Notes: generated by a model from the sequence alone, not told the origin. A stretch of DNA of 64,000 nucleotides from Anianibacter sp965662745 (GCA_965662745.1 CBFIJK010000009.1:11112-75111); one strand, 5' to 3'. Counted from the first letter of the stretch, positions 1 to 8,208 are shown. Program-made: numbers and translations.

Positions 1-737
1 GGACGCAACTGGTTGTGGCGCCGCTCTTTCGTGGACTGGCTGTCGTGCATCGATACCCAGGTATCGGCGACCACAAGGTCGGCTCCTGCCACCGCCTTTG
101 CCGGGTCCCGTTCGATCCGAATTTTGCGCCCCGACTCTCGCGCGAGGCCAAGATATTCCTCGTCGGGGTCCAGCGTTTGCGGCCCGGCGAAGGTCAGGTC
201 GAATCCGAACTGCCCGGCCGCATGCAGGAACGAGGTGAAGACGTTGTTGCCATCCCCGCACCACGTCACCTGCGCGTCCCCGATCGGGCCCTTGTGCTCT
301 TCATAGGTCATCACGTCGGCCATGATCTGGCAGGGGTGGCTGCGGTCGGTCAAACCGTTGATCACCGGCACATCGGCATATTCGGCCATCTCGTGCAGCA
401 CACTTTCATCGAAGGTCCGGATCATGATGAGATCGACATACCGGCTTAGCACGCGCGCGGTATCTGCGATGGTCTCGCCATGGCCGAGTTGCATGTCGCT
501 GCCCGACAGCACCATCGTCTCGCCGCCCATCTGGCGCACGCCCAGATCGAAGGACACCCGCGTCCGGGTCGAGGGTTTTTCGAAGATCAACGCCACCATA
601 TGACCGGCCAGCGGCTGGTCATCGTCGGCAGAGCCCTTGGGACGGCCCGCGCGCGCGGTCTTCATCGCGCCGGCATGGTCGATCATATGCCGCAGGTCGG
701 CGGGATCGGTCGTGTGGATATCAAGAAAATGGTTCAT
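1..737 (-). CDS. argF: Ornithine carbamoyltransferase (partial, 3' end off window)
   Basis: This enzyme joins carbamoyl phosphate and ornithine to make citrulline in cytoplasmic arginine biosynthesis. Reading leftward from the ATG at 737, the protein shows the carbamoyl-phosphate loop in FEKPSTRTRVSF (about residues 53-64) and a later NGLTDRSHPCQ segment, which corresponds to the family HPxQ motif. About 245 codons are visible; the roughly 60 C-terminal residues, with the ornithine-binding loop, lie beyond the left edge. It is the last visible gene of a minus-strand run argD, GNAT-like, argF, consistent with an arginine operon. The start is followed by typical N-terminal residues MNHFLDIHTTDP. 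Identity is secure; only the C-terminus is unseen. Confidence 0.95.
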   Translation of the reverse strand, partial: MNHFLDIHTTDPADLRHMIDHAGAMKTARAGRPKGSADDDQPLAGHMVALIFEKPSTRTRVSFDLGVRQMGGETMVLSGSDMQLGHGETIADTARVLSRYVDLIMIRTFDESVLHEMAEYADVPVINGLTDRSHPCQIMADVMTYEEHKGPIGDAQVTWCGDGNNVFTSFLHAAGQFGFDLTFAGPQTLDPDEEYLGLARESGRKIRIERDPAKAVAGADLVVADTWVSMHDSQSTKERRHNQLR

Positions 738-797
738 CTATCGTCTCGTGTCGCAAGCGAAGAAAGGAAGGGCGGAACGGCGCGTCGCGCGGGTGGA

Positions 798-1166
798 TCA
801 GGGGTCGTATTCCATCACCAGAACCGGATCGCCATCCTCGCAGAGGGCTGTGAACCGCGGGGCAAAGCCCGCAGCGGAATAGGCACGAACCGCGCGCGTG
901 TTCTCTGGGTCGGGATCGACAAGCACGGCGGGAAACCGGTCTCGCAGCGCCCCTGCCCGCGCGCCAGTCGCAAACGCCGCATATTGCGGCATCGGCCAGT
1001 GATGCGCGGAATAGTCCTGCACATAGGCAAAGCGCGCACCATCGGCCGCGACCATCCGTATTTCGATGGGGCTGTCATCGAGGTCGGTTTCGATCAGGGC
1101 GAGTTCCTCATCCGCATTTCCCCACCATTCGCGCACATGCGGCTCTGCCAGCCAGCGGGTCAGCAC
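798..1166 (-). CDS. GNAT acetyltransferase-like protein, probably degenerate
   Basis: The C-terminal half, with VDPDPENTRAVRAYSAAGF, matches the last helix and strand of AAC(6')-like GNAT acetyltransferases, and the N-terminal WLAEPHVREWWG is typical of the same group. Two things look wrong. The only usable start codon (GTG at 1166) removes the first strand, although homologous-looking residues IRLPAGRADYP continue in frame up to the argD stop codon. Also, the residues expected between PQYAAFATGARAG and ALRDRFPA, which carry the acetyl-CoA binding Q/RxxGxG/A loop in relatives, are missing. The remaining length of 122-133 codons is short for the family (about 170-190). It sits between argD and argF. 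I infer a decaying gene; a divergent short GNAT is the alternative. Confidence 0.6.
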   Translation of the reverse strand: MLTRWLAEPHVREWWGNADEELALIETDLDDSPIEIRMVAADGARFAYVQDYSAHHWPMPQYAAFATGARAGALRDRFPAVLVDPDPENTRAVRAYSAAGFAPRFTALCEDGDPVLVMEYDP

Positions 1167-1199
1167 CGGATAATCGGCACGGCCTGCCGGAAGCCGTAT

Positions 1200-2381
1200 T
1201 CAGGTTGCATCGGACGCCACCTTCGCGGCCACCTTGTCCAGCCGCGTGACGGTTTCCGCGATCTCGTCATCGGTGATCGTCAGGGGCGGCAGCAGGCGCA
1301 CGACATTATCCGCTGCCGGGACGGTCAGTATATGGGCGGCATAGCCCTCGGCCACGACAGCGGTATTCGGCGCCTTGCATTCCAGCCCCAGCATCAGGCC
1401 CATACCGCGTACACCAGAAAAGACATCGGGATGCGCGGCGACCAGCCCTTCAAGCTTTTGGCGCAGCAGCCCCGCCTTGCGGTTCACCTCGGCGAGAAAC
1501 CCTTCATCCGCGACGATATCCATGACCTTGCCCCCGATGGCGCAGCCCAGCGGGTTACCGCCATAGGTCGATCCGTGGGTGCCCGCGACCATGCCGGAGG
1601 CCGCCTTTTCCGTCGCCAGGACCGCACCCAGCGGAAAGCCCCCGCCAATCCCCTTGGCGATCATCATGATATCGGGCGTCACGCCCGCCCATTCATGGGC
1701 AAACAGCTTGCCGGTCCGACCGACGCCGCATTGCACCTCGTCAAAGATCAAGAGGATGCCGTGCTGATCGCAAAGTTCGCGCAGGCCCTTCAGGCAATGA
1801 TCCGGCACCGTGCGGATGCCACCCTCGCCCTGGATCGGTTCAACAAGGATCGCGGCGGTCTTGCCGGTCACGGCAGCCGAAAGCGCGTCGTGATCGCCGA
1901 ACTCGAGATGCACAAAACCGGGTAGAAGCGGGCCGAAACCCTTGGTCATTTTCTCTGATCCGGCGGCGGCGATCCCGGCAGAGGACCGGCCATGGAACGA
2001 ACCCGAGAAAGTCACGATCTCGGTACGCTCCGGCTCTCCGGCCTCGTAGAAATACTTGCGAGCCATTTTCACTGCCAGCTCGCAGCTCTCGGTACCCGAG
2101 TTGGTGAAGAACACCGTATCTGCAAAGGTCGCATCGACCAGCTTGTCGGCCAGCGCCTCTTGTTCGGGGATGCGGTAGAGGTTCGAGACATGCCACAGCT
2201 TTTCGCCTTGGGCTTTGAGTACCTCGACCAGCGCCGGGTTCGCATGGCCCAGCGCGTTCACCGCGATGCCCGCGCCGAGATCAAGATATCGGTCGCCGCC
2301 TTCCTCGATCAGCCAGCTGCCTTCACCCTTCAAGAAGGACAGGGGCGCGCGGTTATAGGTCGGCAGGATCGACGGGATCAT
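1200..2381 (-). CDS. argD: Acetylornithine aminotransferase
   Basis: A class III PLP-dependent aminotransferase that converts N-acetylglutamate semialdehyde to N-acetylornithine and often also serves succinyl-diaminopimelate synthesis. Visible signatures are the PLP-phosphate contact SGTES (residues 95-99), the FDEVQ motif whose Asp214 contacts the pyridine nitrogen, and the Schiff-base lysine in IAKGIGGG (Lys243). The length of 393 residues is normal. I start at the second of two in-frame ATGs (2381) because CCGAGGA lies at proper spacing before it, while the ATG at 2390 has the same sequence only 2 bases away. The gene leads the minus-strand arginine cluster, and a perfect hairpin lies about 30 bases upstream. 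Confidence 0.95.
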   Translation of the reverse strand: MIPSILPTYNRAPLSFLKGEGSWLIEEGGDRYLDLGAGIAVNALGHANPALVEVLKAQGEKLWHVSNLYRIPEQEALADKLVDATFADTVFFTNSGTESCELAVKMARKYFYEAGEPERTEIVTFSGSFHGRSSAGIAAAGSEKMTKGFGPLLPGFVHLEFGDHDALSAAVTGKTAAILVEPIQGEGGIRTVPDHCLKGLRELCDQHGILLIFDEVQCGVGRTGKLFAHEWAGVTPDIMMIAKGIGGGFPLGAVLATEKAASGMVAGTHGSTYGGNPLGCAIGGKVMDIVADEGFLAEVNRKAGLLRQKLEGLVAAHPDVFSGVRGMGLMLGLECKAPNTAVVAEGYAAHILTVPAADNVVRLLPPLTITDDEIAETVTRLDKVAAKVASDAT

Positions 2382-2687
2382 GGGAAACATCCTCGGATAA
2401 GAGGCTCTGAGAGGTGCAACACCTCTGTGGCCAAGTCAACGATTTGAAGAAAAGGGTGCGCGCAAAGGCGCAGCAGGCGACGGGTCGAACGCGGTCAGCG
2501 TCGACGTCGAACGATCAGCAATGATGCGGTCATTTTGCCCATGGGAAAGGCGATTAGGCGCAAATCGCGCTCTGGGCAAGCCAAAATATCACCACCGCGC
2601 TTGCTGGACGGGTGTTCGCGCCGCTATTGTTCAAGAAATCGCCACAATTGCACACGACACTGTGGCCAACAAAAAACGAGGCGCGAG
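2382..2687. other. Intergenic region with a perfect 7-bp hairpin upstream of argD
   Basis: This roughly 300-base gap separates divergent argD and the GSCFA gene. It holds no convincing ORF. The visible structure is the inverted repeat AGAGGTG-CAA-CACCTCT at 2410-2426, about 30 bases before the argD start, where it could be an operator or a leader hairpin. A candidate ribosome-binding sequence, CGAGGCGCGAG, precedes the GSCFA start at 2688. No promoter elements can be assigned with confidence. Confidence 0.4.
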
Positions 2688-3920
2688 ATGGCGAAAAAGA
2701 CCAACAAGACGAAGAAGGACGGTACCGAGCTTTTGGTGACCCATGACGACGGGACTCAAAGCCTCGTGTTCCAGAAAACGACCAAGGACACGCGCGATCA
2801 CCGCACCTGGTTCCGCGGCGAGACCACGAATTTCAACCCCAAACAGGCGCAGATGGTCGGCACCAACGCGGTGATCGACAACGTGCTGCACGGCTGGGCG
2901 CCGGAAAAGCCGTTCATCAAACCAACGACGCAGATCACCGCATTCGGATCCTGCTTTGCGACCAACATCTCGAAATGGCTGTCGGCGCGGAACTTCAACG
3001 TCCTGAACCGTGGTGACGATGCGGACGAAGACGGCGAAGGGGAAGCAAAATCGGCCTATGTCGTGACCATGGGCGAAGGCATGGTCAACAGTTTCGTCAT
3101 CCGCCAGCAATTCGAATGGGCATGGGAAAACAAGACCTTCGACCAGCCGCTCTGGCACGGCTACAAGGCCGAGGAATTCGGCTATGACGAGGAAATCCGC
3201 CTTGAGACGAAGAAGATCTTCGACGAGACGGAATTCTTCATCCTGACCTTTGGCCTGTCCGAGGTCTGGTATGACGAGCCCACGGGCAACGTGTTCTGGC
3301 GGACCATCCCGAAGGACGTCTACGACCCAGAGCGTCATAAGTTCCGTGTCTCGACGGTCGAGGAAAACCGCGACAACATGCTGGCGATCTACGATCTCAT
3401 CCGCAAGCACCGCCCGGATGCCAAGATACTCTTCACCCTGTCGCCGATCCCGCTGATCGCGACCTTCCGCGACGTGTCCTGCCTGACCGCCAACTCGGTG
3501 TCGAAATCCGTGCTGCGCGTTGCCATCGACGAGGTGATGCGCGACAAGCAGGACGAGGGATATCTGTATTACTGGCCGTCGTATGAGATCATCACCGACG
3601 TGTTCCGCTTGCCCTACAAGCCGGACCGCCGGCATCCGCCGCCCGCAACGCTCGACTACATCATGACGCTGTTCGAACATGTCTGGTGCGACGAGGAAGA
3701 AAAGCCCTCCCTGTCGGAGGCTTGGGTCAAAGCGCAGGCCGTCTCGGGCAACATGCCGGGTGACTTCTACCGCATCGCGAACCACCGCAAGGTGGCCGCC
3801 GTGGATCGCTGGCTGGCGCGCGAAAGCCTGTCACGCGACGCCGATCAGGACACCGCCATGCGCGAGCTTCTTATGGAGTTGCGCGAGGAATGGACCGGAG
3901 AGCGCGAGGCGGCGGAGTAG
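2688..3920 (+). CDS. GSCFA domain-containing protein
   Basis: The protein (410 residues) contains the signature FGSCFA at residues 86-91, which names the GSCFA family. Members resemble SGNH/GDSL-like hydrolases, with the serine of the motif as presumed nucleophile, but their substrates are not established. A lysine-rich start (MAKKTNKTKK) precedes the domain, and there is no signal peptide or membrane segment. The ATG at 2688 is chosen over upstream in-frame ATGs because residues before it are low-complexity and a GAGGCGCGAG sequence precedes it. It stands alone, with about 300 bases upstream and 160 downstream, so context gives no functional hint. Confidence 0.8.
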   Translation: MAKKTNKTKKDGTELLVTHDDGTQSLVFQKTTKDTRDHRTWFRGETTNFNPKQAQMVGTNAVIDNVLHGWAPEKPFIKPTTQITAFGSCFATNISKWLSARNFNVLNRGDDADEDGEGEAKSAYVVTMGEGMVNSFVIRQQFEWAWENKTFDQPLWHGYKAEEFGYDEEIRLETKKIFDETEFFILTFGLSEVWYDEPTGNVFWRTIPKDVYDPERHKFRVSTVEENRDNMLAIYDLIRKHRPDAKILFTLSPIPLIATFRDVSCLTANSVSKSVLRVAIDEVMRDKQDEGYLYYWPSYEIITDVFRLPYKPDRRHPPPATLDYIMTLFEHVWCDEEEKPSLSEAWVKAQAVSGNMPGDFYRIANHRKVAAVDRWLARESLSRDADQDTAMRELLMELREEWTGEREAAE

Positions 3921-4083
3921 GGTCTTGCGGCGTATCGCCGGTGCCAAGTAGCTTTTTCCTCGGGCGATGTGTCTGTTTTTTCGGGCGGGAAGCGAACAAT
4001 CGCTGTGGCCTTTAGCAAGGACGGCAGAACGGGATAGAGCAGACCATTGGCATATTTCCGTCCAATGGCCGCTCTCGCGTTTG

Positions 4084-4479
4084 TCAGGCTGATGCAGTTG
4101 CTTCAATCTCGAAGAGCAATCCAGGAATCGCAAGACGCGTCACGCCCAATAGCGTCATGGGTGGGGCGACTTGATGGGGGCCGAACCTCATGCCCATGAG
4201 GTCGAAGTTTTTCAGGGCCTCGTCTACGTCTGTTGCATAGACACCAAGCTTGATCACATTGCTCAGGTCCATGTCTGCGCCTTTCAATACCGCTTCAAGA
4301 TTGTCGAGAGCCAGGTTGATCTGCGCCCGCATGTCGCCGGGATGTTGCGGGATGCCTTCGCCGTCCACAGCGGTCTGGCCTGCACAGACCACTTGTCGTG
4401 TCGCGCCGACGATCACTTCGGCCTGATTGTATCCCAGCTTGATTGACCAATCCCAGGGGTTCACTGCTGTCCGTTCCAT
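4084..4479 (-). CDS. RidA/YjgF family protein
   Basis: A 131-residue protein of the RidA (YER057c/UK114) family, small trimeric enzymes that hydrolyse reactive enamine/imine intermediates from PLP enzymes. Supporting features are the central VVCAGQTAVDGEG segment, DMRAQINLALDNLEAVL, and the C-terminal LLFEIEATASA strand. The conserved Arg that binds substrate carboxylate in canonical RidA appears replaced in MTLLGVTRLAIPGLLFEIEA (Arg of TRL is present but shifted), so it may belong to a side branch of unknown substrate. The start at 4479 follows AAGGAG with good spacing. It is divergent from a broken WYL-type regulator, the kind of pairing that suggests former local control. Confidence 0.85.
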   Translation of the reverse strand: MERTAVNPWDWSIKLGYNQAEVIVGATRQVVCAGQTAVDGEGIPQHPGDMRAQINLALDNLEAVLKGADMDLSNVIKLGVYATDVDEALKNFDLMGMRFGPHQVAPPMTLLGVTRLAIPGLLFEIEATASA

Positions 4480-4566
4480 GTTGCAATCTCCTTTTCTTCG
4501 GTTGCTGGAATCGGTGTAGAACGTAATAGCGCCAAAATATGTCACCATTTATGATAGTGTGCCGAC

Positions 4567-5307
4567 ATGAACGTAAGGCTCAGACATGACGCAATCGTGC
4601 GCGCCCTTCGCCGCAGCGGCACATCTACCATTGATGCGTTGGCCGAAGATGTTGGCGCCTCTCGAAGAACCATCTTGAGGGACATCAGCGCGCTGCGGGA
4701 CGAAGGCTATGTGATCCATTCCGACGTTGGACGCGGCGGCGGCCTTCAGCTTGACCCGCAATCGATGCAGACGCGGACCAAACTGTCCGTGCCCGAAGTG
4801 TTCGCGCTGCTGATCAGTGTCGCAGCAATGCGGGCTGCCGGGAATTTACCGTTTTCCGAACTTGCGGATGCGGGGCTGGCCAAGATCGAAAAAGCCTTGC
4901 CCTCGGACAAGGTTAAGGACCTGCGCGCGTTCCTCGAATGCTTGCACATCGGCAAGCTGTCGCCTTTGCAGGACCTTTCGGACATGGGCAAAATGGACCC
5001 CGACCTGCTTGTGTCCTTCGAGACGGCGTTTCTTGGTCGGCACTTCATAGAGTTCGACTATAGCGATAAGAAAGGGCGCAAGTCCCAGCGGTGAGTTGAA
5101 CCGCAAGCCATGCTAATCCTGCCACCCCTATGGCATCTCGTCGGCTGGGATCCTGCGCGCGACGACTTCCGCCATTTTCGCATGGACAGGATCAGCAACC
5201 CGGTAGCTGTTCTGGATACAAGCTTTCGCCGTCGGCACGTACCGTTCGAGGATGATGTCTGTCCCTACACCGAATTGCATCCGGAACGTCGAAGTGGTCA
5301 TTCCTAG
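4567..5307 (+). pseudogene. YafY-type HTH/WYL transcriptional regulator interrupted by an in-frame TGA
   Basis: The first 175 codons encode a winged helix (HTH around residues 15-60, with DALAEDVGASRRTILRDI) and the start of a WYL ligand-binding domain ending FDYSDKKGRKSQR. A TGA follows at 5092-5094. The same reading frame then continues as VEPQAMLILPPLWHLVGWDP through FRRRHVPFEDDVCPYTEL to a stop at 5305-5307, exactly the missing C-terminal part of the WYL domain. Read through, the product would be about 246 residues, the usual size. This is therefore a single nonsense mutation, not a frameshift. It is divergent from the RidA gene at 4084-4479. The truncated form might retain DNA binding; a sequencing error is possible. 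Confidence 0.8.
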
Positions 5308-5391
5308 CACATGCAACATCCGGTTGGGAGGCGCTCGGAGCTGCCCTTCGCTGCTCGGATCGCTGACTGCAAAATAGGCCCGATCGCCCCC

Positions 5392-6195
5392 TCAACTCTT
5401 GAGCCGATACCCGTTGCGGAACCAGTACCAGCACAGCCCCGAGATCACCGCTGTCGCCACGGTCACGACGCCAAGCCCGATCCACGGAGAGCTGTCGGAC
5501 ACCCCAAGCATCCCGTAGCGCACACCGTCGATCAGGTAGAAGACCGGGTTGAGATGCGTGAGGGTCTGCATGATTGGCGGCAAAGCCTCGATCGAATAGA
5601 AGGTGCCCGAGAGGAACGACAGCGGCGTGATGATGAAGTTGGTGATCGCAGCCATCTGGTCGAATTTCGTCGCGAAGATCGCTGCCATGATGCCCAGCGC
5701 GCCAAGGAACGCCGCGCCCATCACGGTAAAGACGGCGACCCAGGCGAGATGCACAACGCCCGCACCGATCGCAAATGCCATGAAAATCAGGATCGCCACG
5801 GCGACGATCACGCCGCGCGCGATGGCCCCCGAAAGGTAGCCGACCAGAAGCTCTGCCGCCGATAGGGGCGGCATAAGCGTGTCGACGATGTTGCCCTGCA
5901 CCTTGGCCACCATGATCGAGGACGACGTATTGGCAAACGCGTTCTGGATCACCGTCATCATCAGGATGCCCGGCGCGAGGAACTGAACGAAGGGCACGCC
6001 CATCACATCGCCGCGCGACGGGCCGATGGCCAGCGCGAAAACCGCAAGGAACAGCCCCGCAGTTACAAGCGGTGCGGCAAGCGTCTGCGTCCAGACCGAT
6101 ATAAAGCGCAGACATTCCCGCCGGGCGAGCGTATAGAGCCCCAGCCAGTTGATCCGCCCGAAGCGCCGTGTGCCCATCGTGCCGGTTTTCGCCAT
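5392..6195 (-). CDS. ABC-2 type transporter permease
   Basis: A 267-residue integral membrane protein of the ABC-2 permease family (YadH/NodJ-like). About six hydrophobic segments are visible, and the middle carries the family pattern VQFLAPGILMMTVIQNAF followed by MPPLSAAELLVGYLSG and a later LNPVFYLIDGVRYGMLG. These proteins pair with a cytoplasmic ATPase to export lipids, polysaccharide or drugs, but no ATPase gene lies beside it, so the partner must be elsewhere. The start at 6195 is preceded by AGGAGG five bases away, which favours it over the upstream ATG at 6210. Its substrate cannot be inferred. Confidence 0.9.
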   Translation of the reverse strand: MAKTGTMGTRRFGRINWLGLYTLARRECLRFISVWTQTLAAPLVTAGLFLAVFALAIGPSRGDVMGVPFVQFLAPGILMMTVIQNAFANTSSSIMVAKVQGNIVDTLMPPLSAAELLVGYLSGAIARGVIVAVAILIFMAFAIGAGVVHLAWVAVFTVMGAAFLGALGIMAAIFATKFDQMAAITNFIITPLSFLSGTFYSIEALPPIMQTLTHLNPVFYLIDGVRYGMLGVSDSSPWIGLGVVTVATAVISGLCWYWFRNGYRLKS

Positions 6196-6316
6196 CTCTG
6201 CCTCCTGCAAGCTGTCCCCGGCTTGTATCCGAGTGGTGCGTGATTAAAATAGGGGGGAAGAGAAAATGACCAAGCGGCGCGGATCGCCCTGCGCCGCTTT
6301 TGAATTGGAGACGGCC

Positions 6317-6889
6317 ATGTCCTGGACCGATGAACGCGTTGAGACACTGAAAAAGATGTGGGGCGAAGGCCAAAGTGCTAGCCAGATCGCCAAGGAACTT
6401 GGCGGCGTCACCCGCAACGCGGTGATCGGCAAGGTGCATCGCCTTGGTCTGTCGAACCGCACACAGGGCACCGCTGCGCCTGCCGCGCCGGAACCAGCGG
6501 CCGCCGAGGCGCCGAAACCGGCGCCCAAGGAAAAGCCCGCCGCGGCGCCCTCGCCCGAACCTGCGCCCGCCGCCGCTGCACCGAAGCCCGAGCATACGCC
6601 GATCGCGCGACGCCCGATCGTGCCGGCCGGTCAGCCGCTTCCCCCGCAGCCTTCAGCGAATGAGATCAGCCCCGAGGCGCTGGCATCTGTTCGCGAGATC
6701 GAGAAGAAGGCCAAGAAGATCAGCCTGATGGAACTGACCGAACGGACCTGCAAATGGCCGATTGGCGATCCGGCGACGGATGACTTCTATTTCTGCGGAC
6801 TGCCCGTGAAGACGGGCAAGCCCTATTGCGAGGCCCATGTCGGCGTCGCGTTCCAGCCGATGAGCTCGCGCCGCGATCGCCGTCGGTGA
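6317..6889 (+). CDS. gcrA: GcrA cell cycle regulator
   Basis: GcrA is an alphaproteobacterial regulator that associates with sigma-70 RNA polymerase and activates promoters carrying methylated GANTC sites, tying transcription to replication. The first 45 residues form the helix-turn-helix, beginning MSWTDERVETLKKMW and containing VTRNAVIGKVHRLGLSNR. A proline/alanine-rich linker of about 70 residues follows. The C-terminal sigma-binding part shows CKWPIGDP and FYFCGLPVKTGKPYC, with the conserved cysteines. At 190 residues the protein has normal length. The ATG at 6317 follows GGAGACGGCC and gives the conserved N-terminus. A strong terminator lies 7 bases after the stop. Confidence 0.96.
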   Translation: MSWTDERVETLKKMWGEGQSASQIAKELGGVTRNAVIGKVHRLGLSNRTQGTAAPAAPEPAAAEAPKPAPKEKPAAAPSPEPAPAAAAPKPEHTPIARRPIVPAGQPLPPQPSANEISPEALASVREIEKKAKKISLMELTERTCKWPIGDPATDDFYFCGLPVKTGKPYCEAHVGVAFQPMSSRRDRRR

Positions 6890-6895
6890 TGATTT

Positions 6896-6927
6896 GGCTC
6901 CGGACGGGTACCGCCCGGAGCCGTTTT
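6896..6927. terminator. Rho-independent terminator between gcrA and the convergent membrane gene
   Basis: A 12-bp stem, GGCTCCGGACGG paired with CCGCCCGGAGCC with a single mismatch, closes on a GTA loop and is followed by GTTTT. It begins 7 bases after the gcrA stop and ends just before the stop of the convergent gene at 6930, so it may serve both, although the T-run favours the plus strand. Confidence 0.85.
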
Positions 6928-6929
6928 CG

Positions 6930-7730
6930 CTAGAGCCGGATCAGCGGCAAACCCATCAGTGCCTGCGCGAAGACCGCCAGCGTCAGAATGGTGTAGGCCA
7001 CAGCGCCAAACCAAACGATCTGTTTCGCGTCCGCGCGTGCAGAGACTGCCCAGCCCAAAAGCGGCAGGGCGTGCATGGCGTGTATCGACAGGAAATGCGC
7101 GGGGCGCAGATCCCCCACTTCTGCAGACCAGCCGAAAAGCGGCAGGGTCGCGGCGCCTTCGCTTGGGGTTCCGACGAAATGCCCGGTCTGCGACGACAGA
7201 TATCCTGCGACCACGAAAGTCAGCCCAAAGGTCAGGGCAAAGCCCCAGACAACCCCAGCGCGCAGTCCATCCGACAGCCGCGCGCCTGAATCGCGCGCCG
7301 CAGCGAAGGCATAGACCGCCGCGCCTGCGACCAGGGTAGCAGCGCCCACGCCCATCACCATGTACATTGTCCTGTGAAACGGTGTCGACAGGTTGAAATG
7401 CGAATGTTCAAGCTGCGCCGCCTGCGCGGTCATGTAGGCCATCTCGCCAAGAAACGCGACGGCCATGGCCGCCATTGTCCAGCGCAACATCCGGCCGGCG
7501 CGCATCCCCTCCGACAGACGTGTCTCAAGCCAGACGAAGGTTGCGAAATAGACCACGAAGGACAGTGCGAATTTAAGCGGTTTGGACCAGGGCGATATTC
7601 CGTCGATCATCCGAGTATCGGCGGCATGGAAAAGCGCGAAGGCGCCAAGCAGGATAGCCGAAACAGCGGTCAGCGTGACCGACAGCGGCGGGGTCCGGGC
7701 AGGGGCGGCGATTACAGTCATATCGGTCAT
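6930..7730 (-). CDS. Conserved multi-pass membrane protein of unknown function
   Basis: I do not recognise the family of this 266-residue protein. It has about seven hydrophobic segments, with notable polar features between them: ALFHAADTRMIDG, WSKPLKFALSF and HFLSIHAMHALPLLGW, giving several histidines near predicted membrane boundaries. It lies 4 bases downstream of an ABA4-like gene on the same strand and is almost certainly co-transcribed with it, under the divergent TetR regulator at 8284. The pairing of two small integral membrane proteins controlled by a TetR regulator suggests an inducible membrane function such as response to a lipophilic compound, but that is inference only. Confidence 0.75.
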   Translation of the reverse strand: MTDMTVIAAPARTPPLSVTLTAVSAILLGAFALFHAADTRMIDGISPWSKPLKFALSFVVYFATFVWLETRLSEGMRAGRMLRWTMAAMAVAFLGEMAYMTAQAAQLEHSHFNLSTPFHRTMYMVMGVGAATLVAGAAVYAFAAARDSGARLSDGLRAGVVWGFALTFGLTFVVAGYLSSQTGHFVGTPSEGAATLPLFGWSAEVGDLRPAHFLSIHAMHALPLLGWAVSARADAKQIVWFGAVAYTILTLAVFAQALMGLPLIRL

Positions 7731-7734
7731 GGCA

Positions 7735-8175
7735 TCACGCCTCTTTCAGGATTGTGCGCGTGCGAAGGCGCAGCACGCCTTCGATCATGAGCGCAGCCAG
7801 AAAGCCCACCGGCCCGAACATGAAAACAAGGACAAGAACCGGCGCCTGCACGATCCGGTGCACGCCGACGCGGTCCATCCGTTCGGCGACGATGGTGCCG
7901 ACGAAAAGGTCGAAGGCAAGATAATGCACCCAGCCCGCGACCAGCATCGGATCGCCGGACAGAAGTGTGCGCACGGCCGCGATGGATCCATATCCGCCGC
8001 CGGAACCGGCGAAATGCACGGCGACGATGGCGGTGTAGAGCACCGAAAGCGCCAGCGGGATGGCGTAGCGCACGGCGAGGCCCAAAGCCTCGATCCGGCG
8101 CGGGGCCAGTAGCAGAACGATCCAGCCAAGCATCGCCAGCATGTTCGAAAGAGAGAATGCCTGATCCCAGGTCAT
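7735..8175 (-). CDS. ABA4-like family membrane protein
   Basis: A 146-residue protein with four hydrophobic segments that resembles the ABA4-like (DUF4281) family, named after a plant plastid protein of carotenoid (neoxanthin) metabolism. Family-like features are MTWDQAFSLSNMLAMLGW at the start, VHYLAFDLFVGTIVAERMD, and FMFGPVGF near the C-terminus. The bacterial role is unknown. The start at 8175 follows TTGGAGATTTTACA, a good ribosome-binding site; an in-frame start 45 bases upstream lacks one and would overlap the operator-like sequence. It heads a two-gene unit with the membrane gene at 6930 and is divergent from tetR. Confidence 0.8.
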   Translation of the reverse strand: MTWDQAFSLSNMLAMLGWIVLLLAPRRIEALGLAVRYAIPLALSVLYTAIVAVHFAGSGGGYGSIAAVRTLLSGDPMLVAGWVHYLAFDLFVGTIVAERMDRVGVHRIVQAPVLVLVFMFGPVGFLAALMIEGVLRLRTRTILKEA

Positions 8176-8195
8176 TGTAAAATCTCCAATGTAAA

Positions 8196-8208
8196 TTTCC
8201 ACTGGAAA
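8196..8208. promoter_or_regulatory. Candidate TetR operator, site A
   Basis: The near-palindrome TTTCCACTGGAAA lies 21 bases upstream of the ABA4-like start. A 14-base extension of it (ATTTCCACTGGAAA) recurs with one change in inverted orientation at 8247-8259, in the same divergent intergenic region as the TetR gene. Two inverted copies about 51 bp apart (roughly five helical turns) are what one expects for repression of both divergent promoters by one TetR-family protein. Binding is inferred. Confidence 0.6.

Noticed and set aside
480..1925. A 481-codon plus-strand ORF opposite argD, GNAT and argF
   Set aside because: It is antisense to well-supported genes, has no recognisable domain, and its length follows from high GC content depleting stop codons.
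2631..3785. A 384-codon minus-strand ORF opposite the GSCFA gene
   Set aside because: No domain or start signal; the opposite strand carries the intact FGSCFA protein.
4543..4559. CACCATTTATGATAGTG as an operator between RidA and the WYL regulator
   Set aside because: Only about 5 of 8 positions are symmetric and there is no second copy, so support is too weak.
4567..5307. Frameshift in the WYL regulator
   Set aside because: The two halves are in the same frame, separated only by TGA 5092-5094, so it is a nonsense change.
5192..6595. A 467-codon minus-strand ORF spanning the ABC permease and part of gcrA
   Set aside because: It is an out-of-frame shadow with low-complexity Gly/Arg sequence; the permease frame has clear membrane segments and AGGAGG.
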